A stretch of 21,402 nt of DNA from the NCBI GenBank assembly GCA_024697705.1, contig JAILFF010000016.1:1-21402 (forward strand), given 5' to 3'. Made by a program: the position numbers and the translations under genes. The notes under the pieces were generated by a model, which did not search any database, had not been told where the DNA came from, and saw only the letters and a list, made by a program, of their open reading frames with translations. Source of the stretch: Ruminococcus sp. (lineage in GTDB: Bacteria > Bacillota > Clostridia > Oscillospirales > Ruminococcaceae). Of this stretch, positions 1-8,072 are shown one piece after another (the stretch's first letter is position 1; each line of letters starts with the position of its first letter).

Positions 1-3000
1 TCGGCGACGATGATAACGGCAAGATCTATGAAGAAGGCGGCGTTATCAAAGTTTGCGACGCAAAGCAGGAAACACCTATCACAATCAACAAGTACGACAT
101 TAACGGTCAGAAAGAGCTTGCGGGCGCTGTACTTACCGTTAAGGACAAGAACAATTCCGAAAACCTGTGGACTCATGTATCCAGCGGCAAAAAGGGAGAC
201 GACTGGAAGCTGGCGCTTCCCGACGGCGATTACACCCTTACCGAAACAGCGTTTAACCAGTCGAAGGATTATATTAAGGACACAGACGGTAACAAATACA
301 AGATCATTTCGAGCGTGTATGAGTTTACCATTAAGGGCGGAAGAGTTATCGCTTCCGACATGACATTCAGCGACGGTAAAGTTATCGTAGAGGACAGTAA
401 CCACTTCAAGGTTTGCGACGCCGAATACGATACTCCCGGAGTGGAAGTAACATTCAACAAGTACAATATCACCGGCGACGAGGAGCTTCCCGGAGCTAAG
501 CTTACTATCGAAGGCGACAACGGCATCGTTGAGTCATGGACGAGCGTAGTCGGCGAAGAGAAGACTCTTAAGCTTCCCGCAGGCAAGTACACCCTTACCG
601 AAACTGTTGACAACGACGGCAAGTACTACATCGAGGGCTCTGACGGCAGAAAGTATACCGTTATCCACAGCGAGTACGAGTTCGAGGTAAGCAAGGACGG
701 TAAGGTCACAGCATCGAACAAGGTATTCGACGGCGGCAAGGTAGAGTACGACGACAATACCAAGTATTTCAGGATCTTAGACGCGGAAGCTTATGAGATC
801 GTGGTAGAAAAGAAGGACATCACAGGTACCGAAGAAGTTATCGGCGCATCGCTTGCTATACTTGACGGCGATGGCAAGCCTATTTCGGGTATCAACAAGT
901 GGGAGTCCGGAAGCGAAGCCAAGACCTTCTATCTCCCCGACGGCGAGTATATCTTAAGAGAGGTCGCTACCGACAACGAAAAGGGCACCTTCTCGTATAC
1001 CGATTCTGAAACAAACGTAACCAGAACTTACACAGTAGTTCCGAGCGACGTTAAGTTCACCATCAAGGACGGCAAGGTTTCGAGCAGCGACGCTATCACG
1101 GCGGCTGAGAAGGAAGAGACCAACCCGAAGGAAAGCCATGTTGTATTCGACGGCAGCAAGACCTTCACGGTATGCGATGCGGAGGTAGAGGAGACCAAGC
1201 CCACCGACGTGACCGTATCCAAGAAGGGTATCAGAGAAGACGGCGAGACCGAGCTTCCCGGCGCCAAGCTAAGAATAACCTCGACAGAGGATATCGACTG
1301 GGAAGGCGTAACGGCTGACGTAACTCTCGTTCTCGAAAGAGACGATTCGGGCAAGCAGATCGGTATCAGCTGGACTTCCGGCGAGACCGAGGCTCAGATC
1401 AAGGGACTTCCCAACGGCACTTACGTGCTTGAGGAGTTCGGCGACCGGCCGATAGAGTATAACGGTGTCAAGTATCTCGTAGTCGAGTCCAAGTTCACCT
1501 TCACGGTAGAGAACGGCTCGATAGTGCTTGACGAAAGCAAGGCTGTTTCCGATGATAACGGAACGATCGAGGCTACCGACAAGAACACCATTACCGTAGG
1601 CGACAAGGAAGCACCTCCTCCCGAGACTGTATTTGTAACGAAGAAGGGTGTTACCACCGAGGAAGAGCTTACCGGCGCTACCCTCACGCTTACAGGAAAC
1701 GTTGACTGGAGCAAGGTAACAATTGCGAAGGTCACAACAACAGACGTTATTGATGACGGCAGCGGAAATGTCATTGGCAAGACCTGGGTATCGGGCGGCG
1801 ACGCAGCGGAGATCACAGGACTTCCCGACGGCAGATACACACTCAGAGAGACCGGCGACAACGGTTCTGTTACCGACAGCGACGGCAATGAGTATGAAGT
1901 TATCACATCCGAATTTACATTCACGATCAGTGACGGCGTAATAACAGGCAGCACAAGAGTTGAAGACGAGAACGGCAGCAGCATTGACGTTACCGACGAG
2001 ACTCATATCCGCGTAAGCGACGCTCAGAAGAAAGAGATCACTACCGATATCTCCATCTCCAAGACGGGCATCACTACCGAGGAAGAGCTGACAGGCGCTG
2101 TTCTGACACTGACAAACAAGGACGTTGATTGGAGCAATGTTGTTATCACGAATGTTAGGAAAAGAAACGTTAAGGACGACAGCGGCAGAGTAATTGGTAA
2201 GACATGGATATCGGGCGGCGACGCAGCCGAGATCACAGGACTTCCCAACGGCACATATGAGCTTAAGGAGTCCGGTGACGACGGCAAGATTACCGACAGC
2301 AACGGCAACGAGTATGAGGTTATCACCTCCGTATTCGAGTTCACCGTTGAAGAAGGTCAGATCATCGACAGCAAGAAGGTCGAGGAAGATAACGGAACCA
2401 TTGATGTTACCGGCATCAACCATATCCGCGTAAGCGACGCTCAGAAGGAGATCACTACCGAAATTTCTATCTCCAAGAAGGGCATCACTACCGAGGAAGA
2501 ACTGACAGGCGCTCTTCTGACGCTGACAAACAAGGATGTTGACTGGTCCAAGGTTGTTATCAAGAATGTCAAGGCAAGATACAATAAGGACGACAGCGGC
2601 AGCGTAATCGGTATGTTATGGATATCGGGCGGTGACGCAGCCGAGATCACAGGACTTCCCAACGGCACATATGAGCTTAAGGAGTCCGGCGCAAACGGCA
2701 AGATCACCGACAGCGACGGCAACGAGTATGAGGTTATCACCTCCGTATTCGAGTTCACCGTTAAGGACGGAAAGATCACCGACAGCAAGAAGGTAGAGGA
2801 AGATAACGGAACCATTGATGTTACCGGCATCAACCATATCCGCGTAAGCGACGCTCAGAAGGTCACCACCAGCGATATTTCGATTTCCAAGAGATCTATC
2901 GTTGATGATTCTTACGAGCTTGGCGGAGCAATTCTTACCATTTCCAACTCCAATGTTGACTGGTCGGGCGTGACCGTAGAAAATGTAACTGCGACTAACG

Positions 3001-5405
3001 TGACCGACGATAACGGCAAAGTAATTGGTAAGACATGGAAATCCGGCGGCACCCCTGCTGAGATCAAGGGAATTCCTAACGGAACTTATACGCTTGAAGA
3101 AACCGGTGAAGGCATTGAAATTGTCAGCGAAGACGGCACTGAATATGCTATTGTCGAGGCTAAAGTCAATGAGCTCCCGGAAGGATTTGATGTGCATTCC
3201 GATAAACACATTGTGATTTTTGGCTCTGACGGCAGTAACTACTCCATTGTCGAGTCGGCGTTCGTATTTGACGTTGAAAACGGCAAGATCACCCGCAGCC
3301 AAAAAGTTCAGAATATGGACGGCGGCAATATCGAATCAACCGATGACACCGGCATCGTTGTAACCGATGCAAAGAGCAGTATTCCTACTTTCAGGATTCC
3401 CACCAATGTTACTATCTCCAAGAAGGCAATAGACGGCGAGGACGAGCTTCCTGGCGCGACCCTTACGCTCACAAACAGTGAAATTGACTGGAGCAGAGTA
3501 GACATTGAGAACGACGATGAACTTGACGAGCCTGTTTACTCGGTTACTGACGATAATAACAACGTTATCGGCTTAACTTGGGTATCGGGTAAAGTGGCAG
3601 CGAAGATCAGAAGTCTTCCCGACGGAACCTACACTCTTAAAGAGACAGGCAACGAAAACAATGTGATCGTTGACGACGAAGGAAACGAGTACACTGTTGT
3701 TGAATCCGAGTTCAGGTTCACCACCAAAGAAGGAAAGATCATCGAAAGCGAAAGAGTTGAAAATGAGAACGACGAGGGCAATATCGCTCAGATCGACGAC
3801 AACACCATTGTCGTAAGTGACGCTCTGGTTCCTCCTCCCGCAGAACAGACTCCTTTTGACATTGAGATCAGAAAGACCGATATAACGGGCAATAAGGAAC
3901 TTACCGGTGCGGCTCTCAGGCTCACAAACGAGAATATCGACTGGACGGACATCATAGAGAAGACCGAAGAGGCAGGCTATGAGTTCAATGTCGTTATCAA
4001 GGACAACATAGCTATCGGTATCAGCTGGAAATCGGGCGAAACTCCGTTCACCGTTAAGGGACTTACCGACGCGGAGGGCTTTGAATTAGCTGAGACAGGC
4101 GACGAATTTGTAGCTCAGGACGGCTACACCTATAAGGTACTTACTTCCGTATTCAAGTTCGATCTGGCAGACAGCGCTATCGCCAATGCGGAACAGATCG
4201 AAAACGAAGACGGCACAGGCTACACAAGTGACGAGACTGTTATTACAGTTAAGGATATCAGGAAGCCCGAAGAAGTAACAGGACGTCCTACCGGAATAGC
4301 TATAACGAAGCACGACATTACCGGCGAGCATGAGATCGTGGGCGCTTCGCTCACCCTCACCAATGAAGAGATCGACTGGTCGAAGGTAACTGTTGACACC
4401 ATTCACACCAAGGTCAAGGACGACAGCGGCAAGGTAATAGGCATTTCGTGGATCTCGACCGGCAGAAGCGTTAACGTTCGCGGTCTGACCGACAGTGCCA
4501 AGTACAAGCTGACCGAGAACGGCACTTACTTCAAGTCTTCCACCGACGGAAGATATTACGAAGTGCTTGACTCCGAGTTCGAGTTCGAGCTCAAGAAAAA
4601 TCTTATCGTTGACAAGACCCAGATCGATACTACCGGCGGAAAGTACATCGCGACCGGTACATCTCTCAAGGTATGCGACGCGGAAGCCAAGAATCTTGTT
4701 ATAATCAACAAGACCGACATCACAGGCGAAAACGAAATAAACGGCGCGGTAATCGAGATCCAGGACAAGGACGGCAACGTTATCTTCAGCTGGACGAGCA
4801 AGGACGGCGAAGTTTATGAGATGATCCTTGAAGACGGCGAATACAAGCTTGTTGAAAAGCCTGCCGATGGCAGCGAGAACATCGTAGACTCAGTTACCGG
4901 AAAGACCTATAAGGTACTGGCATCCGAGTTCAAGTTCAATATCAGCGGCGGCAAGATCGTAACTGTTGACTCTACCGAGCCGAACAGCAATGACGGTTAT
5001 GTTTCCTTCGACGGATCGTATACCCTCACTGTTTGCGACGTAGAAGTTAACGGCGGCGGCGACGGCGACGGCAGCGGAGATGACAGCAGCAGCGGCGGCG
5101 ACGGAAACGGCGACGGCGGCAGCGGTGACGGCGGCAGCGGCGATAACGGCGGAAACGGCGGCGGCAGCGGCAATAACGGCGGCGGAAGCGGCAACGGCGG
5201 CAGCGGTGACGGTGGCAGCGGCGAAGGCGGCAGCACCGGCAGCGCAACCGGCGAAACAGCTTCGACTCCCGACGCAGGCAACGGCGGCGATACCTCCGGC
5301 AACCCCGCAACGGGCGTTGGCGCAGGCGCGGTAGTTACCGTAGCACTTCTTGGGCTCACTCTGGTGCGCAGAAGAAGAAAGGATAACGAGGACAAGGATC
5401 AGTAA
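1..5405 (+). CDS. Giant CnaB/SpaA-repeat surface adhesin, 5' end outside window
   Basis: The reading frame is open from the window edge (first full codon at base 3, so residue n is at base 3n) to TAA at 5403, giving 1800 visible residues. It holds twelve beta-rich repeats of about 110-180 residues. Each starts with a strand ending in Lys (for example ISISKKGITT), has a GTYTLKETG-type Glu strand in the middle and ends in a VxDA-type Asp strand. This is the CnaB/SpaA (prealbumin-like) fold that builds stiff, isopeptide-locked stalks on Gram-positive cells. A Gly/Ser/Asp-rich linker follows from about residue 1683, then NPATG (1767-1771), a hydrophobic segment and RRRRK. The protein is therefore probably exported and sortase-anchored to peptidoglycan. 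The signal peptide and any ligand-binding head must lie upstream. A terminator follows directly. Family assignment is confident. The ligand is unknown; plant fibre, host mucus or another cell are all possible. Confidence 0.9.
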   Translation, partial: GDDDNGKIYEEGGVIKVCDAKQETPITINKYDINGQKELAGAVLTVKDKNNSENLWTHVSSGKKGDDWKLALPDGDYTLTETAFNQSKDYIKDTDGNKYKIISSVYEFTIKGGRVIASDMTFSDGKVIVEDSNHFKVCDAEYDTPGVEVTFNKYNITGDEELPGAKLTIEGDNGIVESWTSVVGEEKTLKLPAGKYTLTETVDNDGKYYIEGSDGRKYTVIHSEYEFEVSKDGKVTASNKVFDGGKVEYDDNTKYFRILDAEAYEIVVEKKDITGTEEVIGASLAILDGDGKPISGINKWESGSEAKTFYLPDGEYILREVATDNEKGTFSYTDSETNVTRTYTVVPSDVKFTIKDGKVSSSDAITAAEKEETNPKESHVVFDGSKTFTVCDAEVEETKPTDVTVSKKGIREDGETELPGAKLRITSTEDIDWEGVTADVTLVLERDDSGKQIGISWTSGETEAQIKGLPNGTYVLEEFGDRPIEYNGVKYLVVESKFTFTVENGSIVLDESKAVSDDNGTIEATDKNTITVGDKEAPPPETVFVTKKGVTTEEELTGATLTLTGNVDWSKVTIAKVTTTDVIDDGSGNVIGKTWVSGGDAAEITGLPDGRYTLRETGDNGSVTDSDGNEYEVITSEFTFTISDGVITGSTRVEDENGSSIDVTDETHIRVSDAQKKEITTDISISKTGITTEEELTGAVLTLTNKDVDWSNVVITNVRKRNVKDDSGRVIGKTWISGGDAAEITGLPNGTYELKESGDDGKITDSNGNEYEVITSVFEFTVEEGQIIDSKKVEEDNGTIDVTGINHIRVSDAQKEITTEISISKKGITTEEELTGALLTLTNKDVDWSKVVIKNVKARYNKDDSGSVIGMLWISGGDAAEITGLPNGTYELKESGANGKITDSDGNEYEVITSVFEFTVKDGKITDSKKVEEDNGTIDVTGINHIRVSDAQKVTTSDISISKRSIVDDSYELGGAILTISNSNVDWSGVTVENVTATNVTDDNGKVIGKTWKSGGTPAEIKGIPNGTYTLEETGEGIEIVSEDGTEYAIVEAKVNELPEGFDVHSDKHIVIFGSDGSNYSIVESAFVFDVENGKITRSQKVQNMDGGNIESTDDTGIVVTDAKSSIPTFRIPTNVTISKKAIDGEDELPGATLTLTNSEIDWSRVDIENDDELDEPVYSVTDDNNNVIGLTWVSGKVAAKIRSLPDGTYTLKETGNENNVIVDDEGNEYTVVESEFRFTTKEGKIIESERVENENDEGNIAQIDDNTIVVSDALVPPPAEQTPFDIEIRKTDITGNKELTGAALRLTNENIDWTDIIEKTEEAGYEFNVVIKDNIAIGISWKSGETPFTVKGLTDAEGFELAETGDEFVAQDGYTYKVLTSVFKFDLADSAIANAEQIENEDGTGYTSDETVITVKDIRKPEEVTGRPTGIAITKHDITGEHEIVGASLTLTNEEIDWSKVTVDTIHTKVKDDSGKVIGISWISTGRSVNVRGLTDSAKYKLTENGTYFKSSTDGRYYEVLDSEFEFELKKNLIVDKTQIDTTGGKYIATGTSLKVCDAEAKNLVIINKTDITGENEINGAVIEIQDKDGNVIFSWTSKDGEVYEMILEDGEYKLVEKPADGSENIVDSVTGKTYKVLASEFKFNISGGKIVTVDSTEPNSNDGYVSFDGSYTLTVCDVEVNGGGDGDGSGDDSSSGGDGNGDGGSGDGGSGDNGGNGGGSGNNGGGSGNGGSGDGGSGEGGSTGSATGETASTPDAGNGGDTSGNPATGVGAGAVVTVALLGLTLVRRRRKDNEDKDQ
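75..5040 (+). repeat. Array of 12 tandem CnaB-like domain repeats
   Basis: Unit starts are near 75, 441, 792, 1203, 1623, 2043, 2457, 2871, 3402, 3857, 4290 and 4692. The spacing is mostly 350-435 bases, with one long unit (2871-3401, 531 bases). Every unit keeps a Lys at the end of the first strand, a Glu in the YxLxE strand and an Asp in the last strand. The end of a further unit is visible at bases 3-74, so the array continues upstream. Confidence 0.85.
2043..2870 (+). repeat. Two near-identical 414-base tandem repeat units
   Basis: Units starting at 2043 and 2457 are both exactly 414 bases long and share long identical stretches, for example GAGATCACAGGACTTCCCAA at about 2229 and 2643, and CATATCCGCGTAAGCGACGC at about 2006, 2428 and 2836. 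Flanking units are similar only at protein level, so this pair looks like a recent duplication or gene-conversion product. Confidence 0.8.
5046..5265 (+). repeat. Low-complexity GGC-rich stretch coding a Gly/Ser/Asp/Asn linker
   Basis: About 70 codons are made almost only of GGC/GGN with AGC, GAC and AAC. They encode a flexible linker rich in GGSGDGG- and GGGSG-type blocks just before the sorting signal. Such stalks usually span the cell wall so that the folded domains reach the surface. The long arginine-rich and alanine-rich frames over this stretch are composition artefacts. Confidence 0.85.
5301..5405 (+). other. NPATG-type sortase cell-wall sorting signal
   Basis: The C-terminus reads NPATG, then about 17 hydrophobic residues (VGAGAVVTVALLGLTLV), then RRRRKDNEDKDQ. 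This is the three-part layout of a sortase substrate. The motif is NPxTG rather than the classical LPxTG, a variant known from several Clostridia. No sortase gene lies in the window. Confidence 0.85.
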
Positions 5406-5458
5406 TGAGCCTTCCCGAGTTTGACAAAGTATCAGACCTGTAAATAACGGGTAAAAAG

Positions 5459-5501
5459 AGACCCTCTCGCTTTAAAAGGCGAGGGGGTCTTGTTTTTCTT
5501 T
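5459..5501 (+). terminator. Rho-independent terminator of the adhesin gene
   Basis: Two 12-base arms, AGACCCTCTCGC at 5459-5470 and GCGAGGGGGTCT at 5479-5490, pair fully with one G-U wobble around an 8-base loop. A T-rich tail (TGTTTTTCTTT) follows. It lies 54 bases after the stop codon. Confidence 0.9.
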
Positions 5502-5522
5502 CGGAAAAAATTTAAGGAAAGG

Positions 5523-5551
5523 TGAAACTTTTTTCGGTTTTTGAACGTCTA
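5523..5551 (+). promoter_or_regulatory. Candidate ECF sigma-factor promoter
   Basis: TGAAAC at 5523-5528 (followed by a T-run) and CGTCTA at 5546-5551 are separated by 17 bases. This closely matches the TGAAAC/CGTC pattern recognised by SigW/SigM-type ECF factors of Firmicutes. It stands alone between the adhesin terminator and the next gene. It overlaps a possible TTG start at 5541, which makes that start unlikely. Confidence 0.6.
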
Positions 5552-5624
5552 TTATAGTGAGAGGGGCGATAGCTACGAAAACAGATATTACATAACGCTC
5601 AAAAGAAAAAGGAGGGCGATAAAT

Positions 5625-7280
5625 TTGCGTATTTCAGAAGCGTTTAAACTGTACGGTTTAGAGACAAAACAACGCCTACTGAACAGCATACTCGAAGCGG
5701 CAGAGAAAGAACGAGATAATACATCAGCCCTTTACGCGGGAGATGGCGGATTTAATATAGAGACATCAGGAAGGAGGAACATCACTATGAGTAAAGGCAG
5801 ACAGATAAACGAGGTACGCAGCCGAAAGGGCAGCGTAATAGCGGCAGCCTGCGCGGCACTGGTCGTATGCGGCGGCTTGGCGGTATTTGCAAATGGAAGA
5901 ACGACAATAGATACCGAAAGATCGTCCGCGATGGCAGCGGAAGATGAGGGAACTTCGGCAGAGACCGAAAACAATACGGAAGAAAAAGCTGCGGCGGAGA
6001 ATGACGAACCTGCCGATTCGGCAGATACTCTGCTTGCCAAGGGCATTGTGATCGACCCGAACGCCGTTACCGAGCCGAACAAGGAACTGCGGCAGACCTT
6101 ACCCGAGATAACGGAGGGCGAAAACGGCAAGCCCGCACCGTTTGCCGATTATCTCGCCTCAGCCGATGAAATTGTCACAGGTATGGTAGATAAGGCTGTC
6201 CCGGTTACGGTCACGCTGTTTGACGGCACCACAAGAAACTGCGTCAAGTATACGATCGGCAGCTTTATCGGCACCTGCAATTACACCTGCGCACAGAACA
6301 GACTGCGTTTTGAAGATATGCGCGAGGAAACGATCCTGCAAGTAGTTCCCGAAGGGACCGAGCCGCAGCTAAAAGAGGGCGAGTACGCGCTGTTCATCGC
6401 GCAAAAGACACGGCTCCCCGATTATAAAGAAGTCTATGCCGTGGTCGGCGACGGCGCTTTTGTTTATAACGATCACAGGTTTGTTAATGCGTACCGCAGC
6501 GACGCGCAGCTCAACAGCGATCTCAACAGCTATGTGTCGGAAAATATCCTTTACCGCAGAAACTCTGCCCTTGTGTATGCATGGTACAATGCGCTTGGTG
6601 AGAGCGTCTCGGAGAATTACGACTCGGAGGACGAGACGATTCCTTCCTACGCTGTTACGGGCATCGAGTGGAACGAGGAACTGAAGGAGCAGGAACTGAC
6701 GGTAAACCTCACACCCGCACAGAACAGAGTGAAGTCACTGACATACGATAACGACAACGGGGGCGCCATCTGCAACATTGAAAATATACTGAGAGAGGAA
6801 AAGCTCAGCGGATTTGAGGATATCGACTTCTATTTTGAGGGAGTAAGCTACTATCCCGAAAGCACGGCGCTCGACCTCAGCGTGGTCGCCATTCCGCGTG
6901 AAGGCTCGGGATTCAGGTTTGACGACACCAAGCTTTCAAAGCTGATAATGGACAAGAAAAGTATAGAGGACATTGACTCGGGCGTCAATTCAGATGCGTT
7001 CGCTGTTACCGACGGAATTTATTTTGAAGAAAACGGCGAGCTGCACTTCTCGCTGATATTCGATCAGGCAGGGACGGACGGCGCGATGGATTTCGACCCC
7101 AACAGGACTTATACGCTGATGATAAACGGCATTGAGATCTGCGATTCGGGCGAAAAGTACGAGGGCAAATACGAGATCTCGTTTCGGTTTAATGATGCCG
7201 CTATCAAAGATCTGGCTAAGGCGAGGGTTATCTCGGCGGATAATCCTGCTGTGAACGGCGACGGCACTCCGAGCGAGTAA
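5625..7280 (+). CDS. Membrane-anchored exported protein of unknown function, possible anti-sigma/sensor layout
   Basis: I do not recognise the family. From TTG 5625 (GGAGGG eight bases upstream) the protein has 551 residues: a short, probably helical cytoplasmic part (1-54), a basic stretch, one membrane segment at about 71-89 (VIAAACAALVVCGGLAVFA), an acidic Ala/Glu/Asp-rich linker (about 95-145), and a long acidic extracytoplasmic region. A second good start is ATG 5787 with GGAGG nine bases upstream. It would give 497 residues with a signal-peptide-like N-terminus (possible cleavage VFA|NG), and third-position GC rises after it. I prefer 5625 because the frame stays open and the segment EAFKLYGLETKQRLLNSILEA looks like a real helix. 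A short N-terminus, one membrane pass and a large outer domain behind an ECF-type promoter suggest an envelope-stress or anti-sigma-related protein, but no sigma-factor gene is adjacent. A terminator follows. Confidence 0.75.
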   Translation: MRISEAFKLYGLETKQRLLNSILEAAEKERDNTSALYAGDGGFNIETSGRRNITMSKGRQINEVRSRKGSVIAAACAALVVCGGLAVFANGRTTIDTERSSAMAAEDEGTSAETENNTEEKAAAENDEPADSADTLLAKGIVIDPNAVTEPNKELRQTLPEITEGENGKPAPFADYLASADEIVTGMVDKAVPVTVTLFDGTTRNCVKYTIGSFIGTCNYTCAQNRLRFEDMREETILQVVPEGTEPQLKEGEYALFIAQKTRLPDYKEVYAVVGDGAFVYNDHRFVNAYRSDAQLNSDLNSYVSENILYRRNSALVYAWYNALGESVSENYDSEDETIPSYAVTGIEWNEELKEQELTVNLTPAQNRVKSLTYDNDNGGAICNIENILREEKLSGFEDIDFYFEGVSYYPESTALDLSVVAIPREGSGFRFDDTKLSKLIMDKKSIEDIDSGVNSDAFAVTDGIYFEENGELHFSLIFDQAGTDGAMDFDPNRTYTLMINGIEICDSGEKYEGKYEISFRFNDAAIKDLAKARVISADNPAVNGDGTPSE

Positions 7281-7325
7281 TAACAGTATCCTCTCATAAA
7301 AGAGAAGTTTACGGTAAATATGGAG

Positions 7326-7370
7326 AAAGCCCGGGAGCGGTATGAAATACGACCGCCTCCGGGCTTTTAT
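7326..7370. terminator. Terminator between convergent genes
   Basis: An arm at 7327-7341 (AAGCCCGGGAGCGGT) pairs with 7351-7366, with a small imperfection in the middle, followed by CTTTTATT. It lies between the plus-strand gene ending at 7280 and the minus-strand ktrA ending at 7386. It is stronger for the plus strand; on the minus strand the T-tract is short (CTTTCTCC). Confidence 0.75.
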
Positions 7371-7385
7371 TCGACAGTGATATAA

Positions 7386-8033
7386 TTATTTCAGCAGCTT
7401 GCGGATAGCCTCCTTGCTGCCGAGTACGAGCAGCTTTTCATCGGGGCTGAAACGGTGGTCGGGCGTAACCATTGCGTTGAACATATCGCCCTTTTTGATG
7501 GCAAGCACGTTGATGTTGTATTTCTGACGGACGTTCTTTTCAACAAGCGTCTTGCCGATAAGGAATTCGGGCACGAAAATTTCGTAGATGGCGTATTCGT
7601 CGCTGAGCTTGAAATAGTCCTCGATCATCTCCGAGCCGAAGCGGATAGCAAAACGCTCGGCTGTCTCGCGCTCGGCGTAGATGACCTCATCGGCGCCGTT
7701 TCTGAGCAGGAACTTCTTGTGGATATCGCGGTTGGCGCGGGCGAAAACATATTTTGCACCCTTTTCCTTCAGCAGACAGGTAGCTTCGAGCGAGCTCTGG
7801 AAATTATCACCTATCGCCACGATGCAGACGTCAAAATTATTCACGCCCAGCTCCTCGACGAACTGCGGGTCGGTAGCGTCGCCGATCTGCGCGTCGGTAA
7901 CGTATTTCAGCGCGGCGTTCACTCTGTCCTCGTTGATGTCGATAGCAAGGACTTCGTTATTTTGCAGGGTGAGCTGCTTTGCCATGTGCTTGCCGAATCG
8001 TCCGAGTCCTATAATAAGAAATGTACGAGCCAT
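7386..8033 (-). CDS. ktrA: KtrA/TrkA-family potassium uptake regulatory subunit
   Basis: This is the cytoplasmic RCK ring protein that gates the KtrB potassium channel subunit. The 215 residues match the usual KtrA length. The N-terminal RCK domain starts with a Rossmann motif, GLGRFG at residues 9-14, and an acidic residue at the end of beta-2 (D32 in AIDINEDR) that contacts the nucleotide ribose. An IGDATDP motif and a C-terminal RCK_C half (from about residue 135, with FLIGKTLVEKNVR) follow. In related Firmicutes proteins that half is a c-di-AMP site, but here that is only family knowledge. An AAGGAGG site lies eight bases before the ATG. It follows ktrB by 39 bases on the same strand, so the two form an operon. 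Confidence 0.93.
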   Translation of the reverse strand: MARTFLIIGLGRFGKHMAKQLTLQNNEVLAIDINEDRVNAALKYVTDAQIGDATDPQFVEELGVNNFDVCIVAIGDNFQSSLEATCLLKEKGAKYVFARANRDIHKKFLLRNGADEVIYAERETAERFAIRFGSEMIEDYFKLSDEYAIYEIFVPEFLIGKTLVEKNVRQKYNINVLAIKKGDMFNAMVTPDHRFSPDEKLLVLGSKEAIRKLLK

Positions 8034-8072
8034 AAATATCCTCCTTGGGAAATAAATACCTTCAAAAAGTCG

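Noticed and set aside
1269..2423. Long minus-strand open frame (384 codons) opposite the adhesin repeats
   Set aside because: It is a mirror of the repetitive GNC/GAN-rich codons. Similar frames recur opposite each repeat unit, and there is no ribosome site or recognisable domain.
5047..5395. Arg-rich, Pro/Leu-rich and Ala-rich frames over the glycine linker
   Set aside because: These are composition artefacts of GGC/AGC/GAC repeats in other frames.
5541..5624. TTG at 5541 as the start of the membrane-protein gene
   Set aside because: It overlaps the -10 part of the candidate promoter, so it would lie upstream of the transcript. A better TTG with GGAGGG is at 5625.
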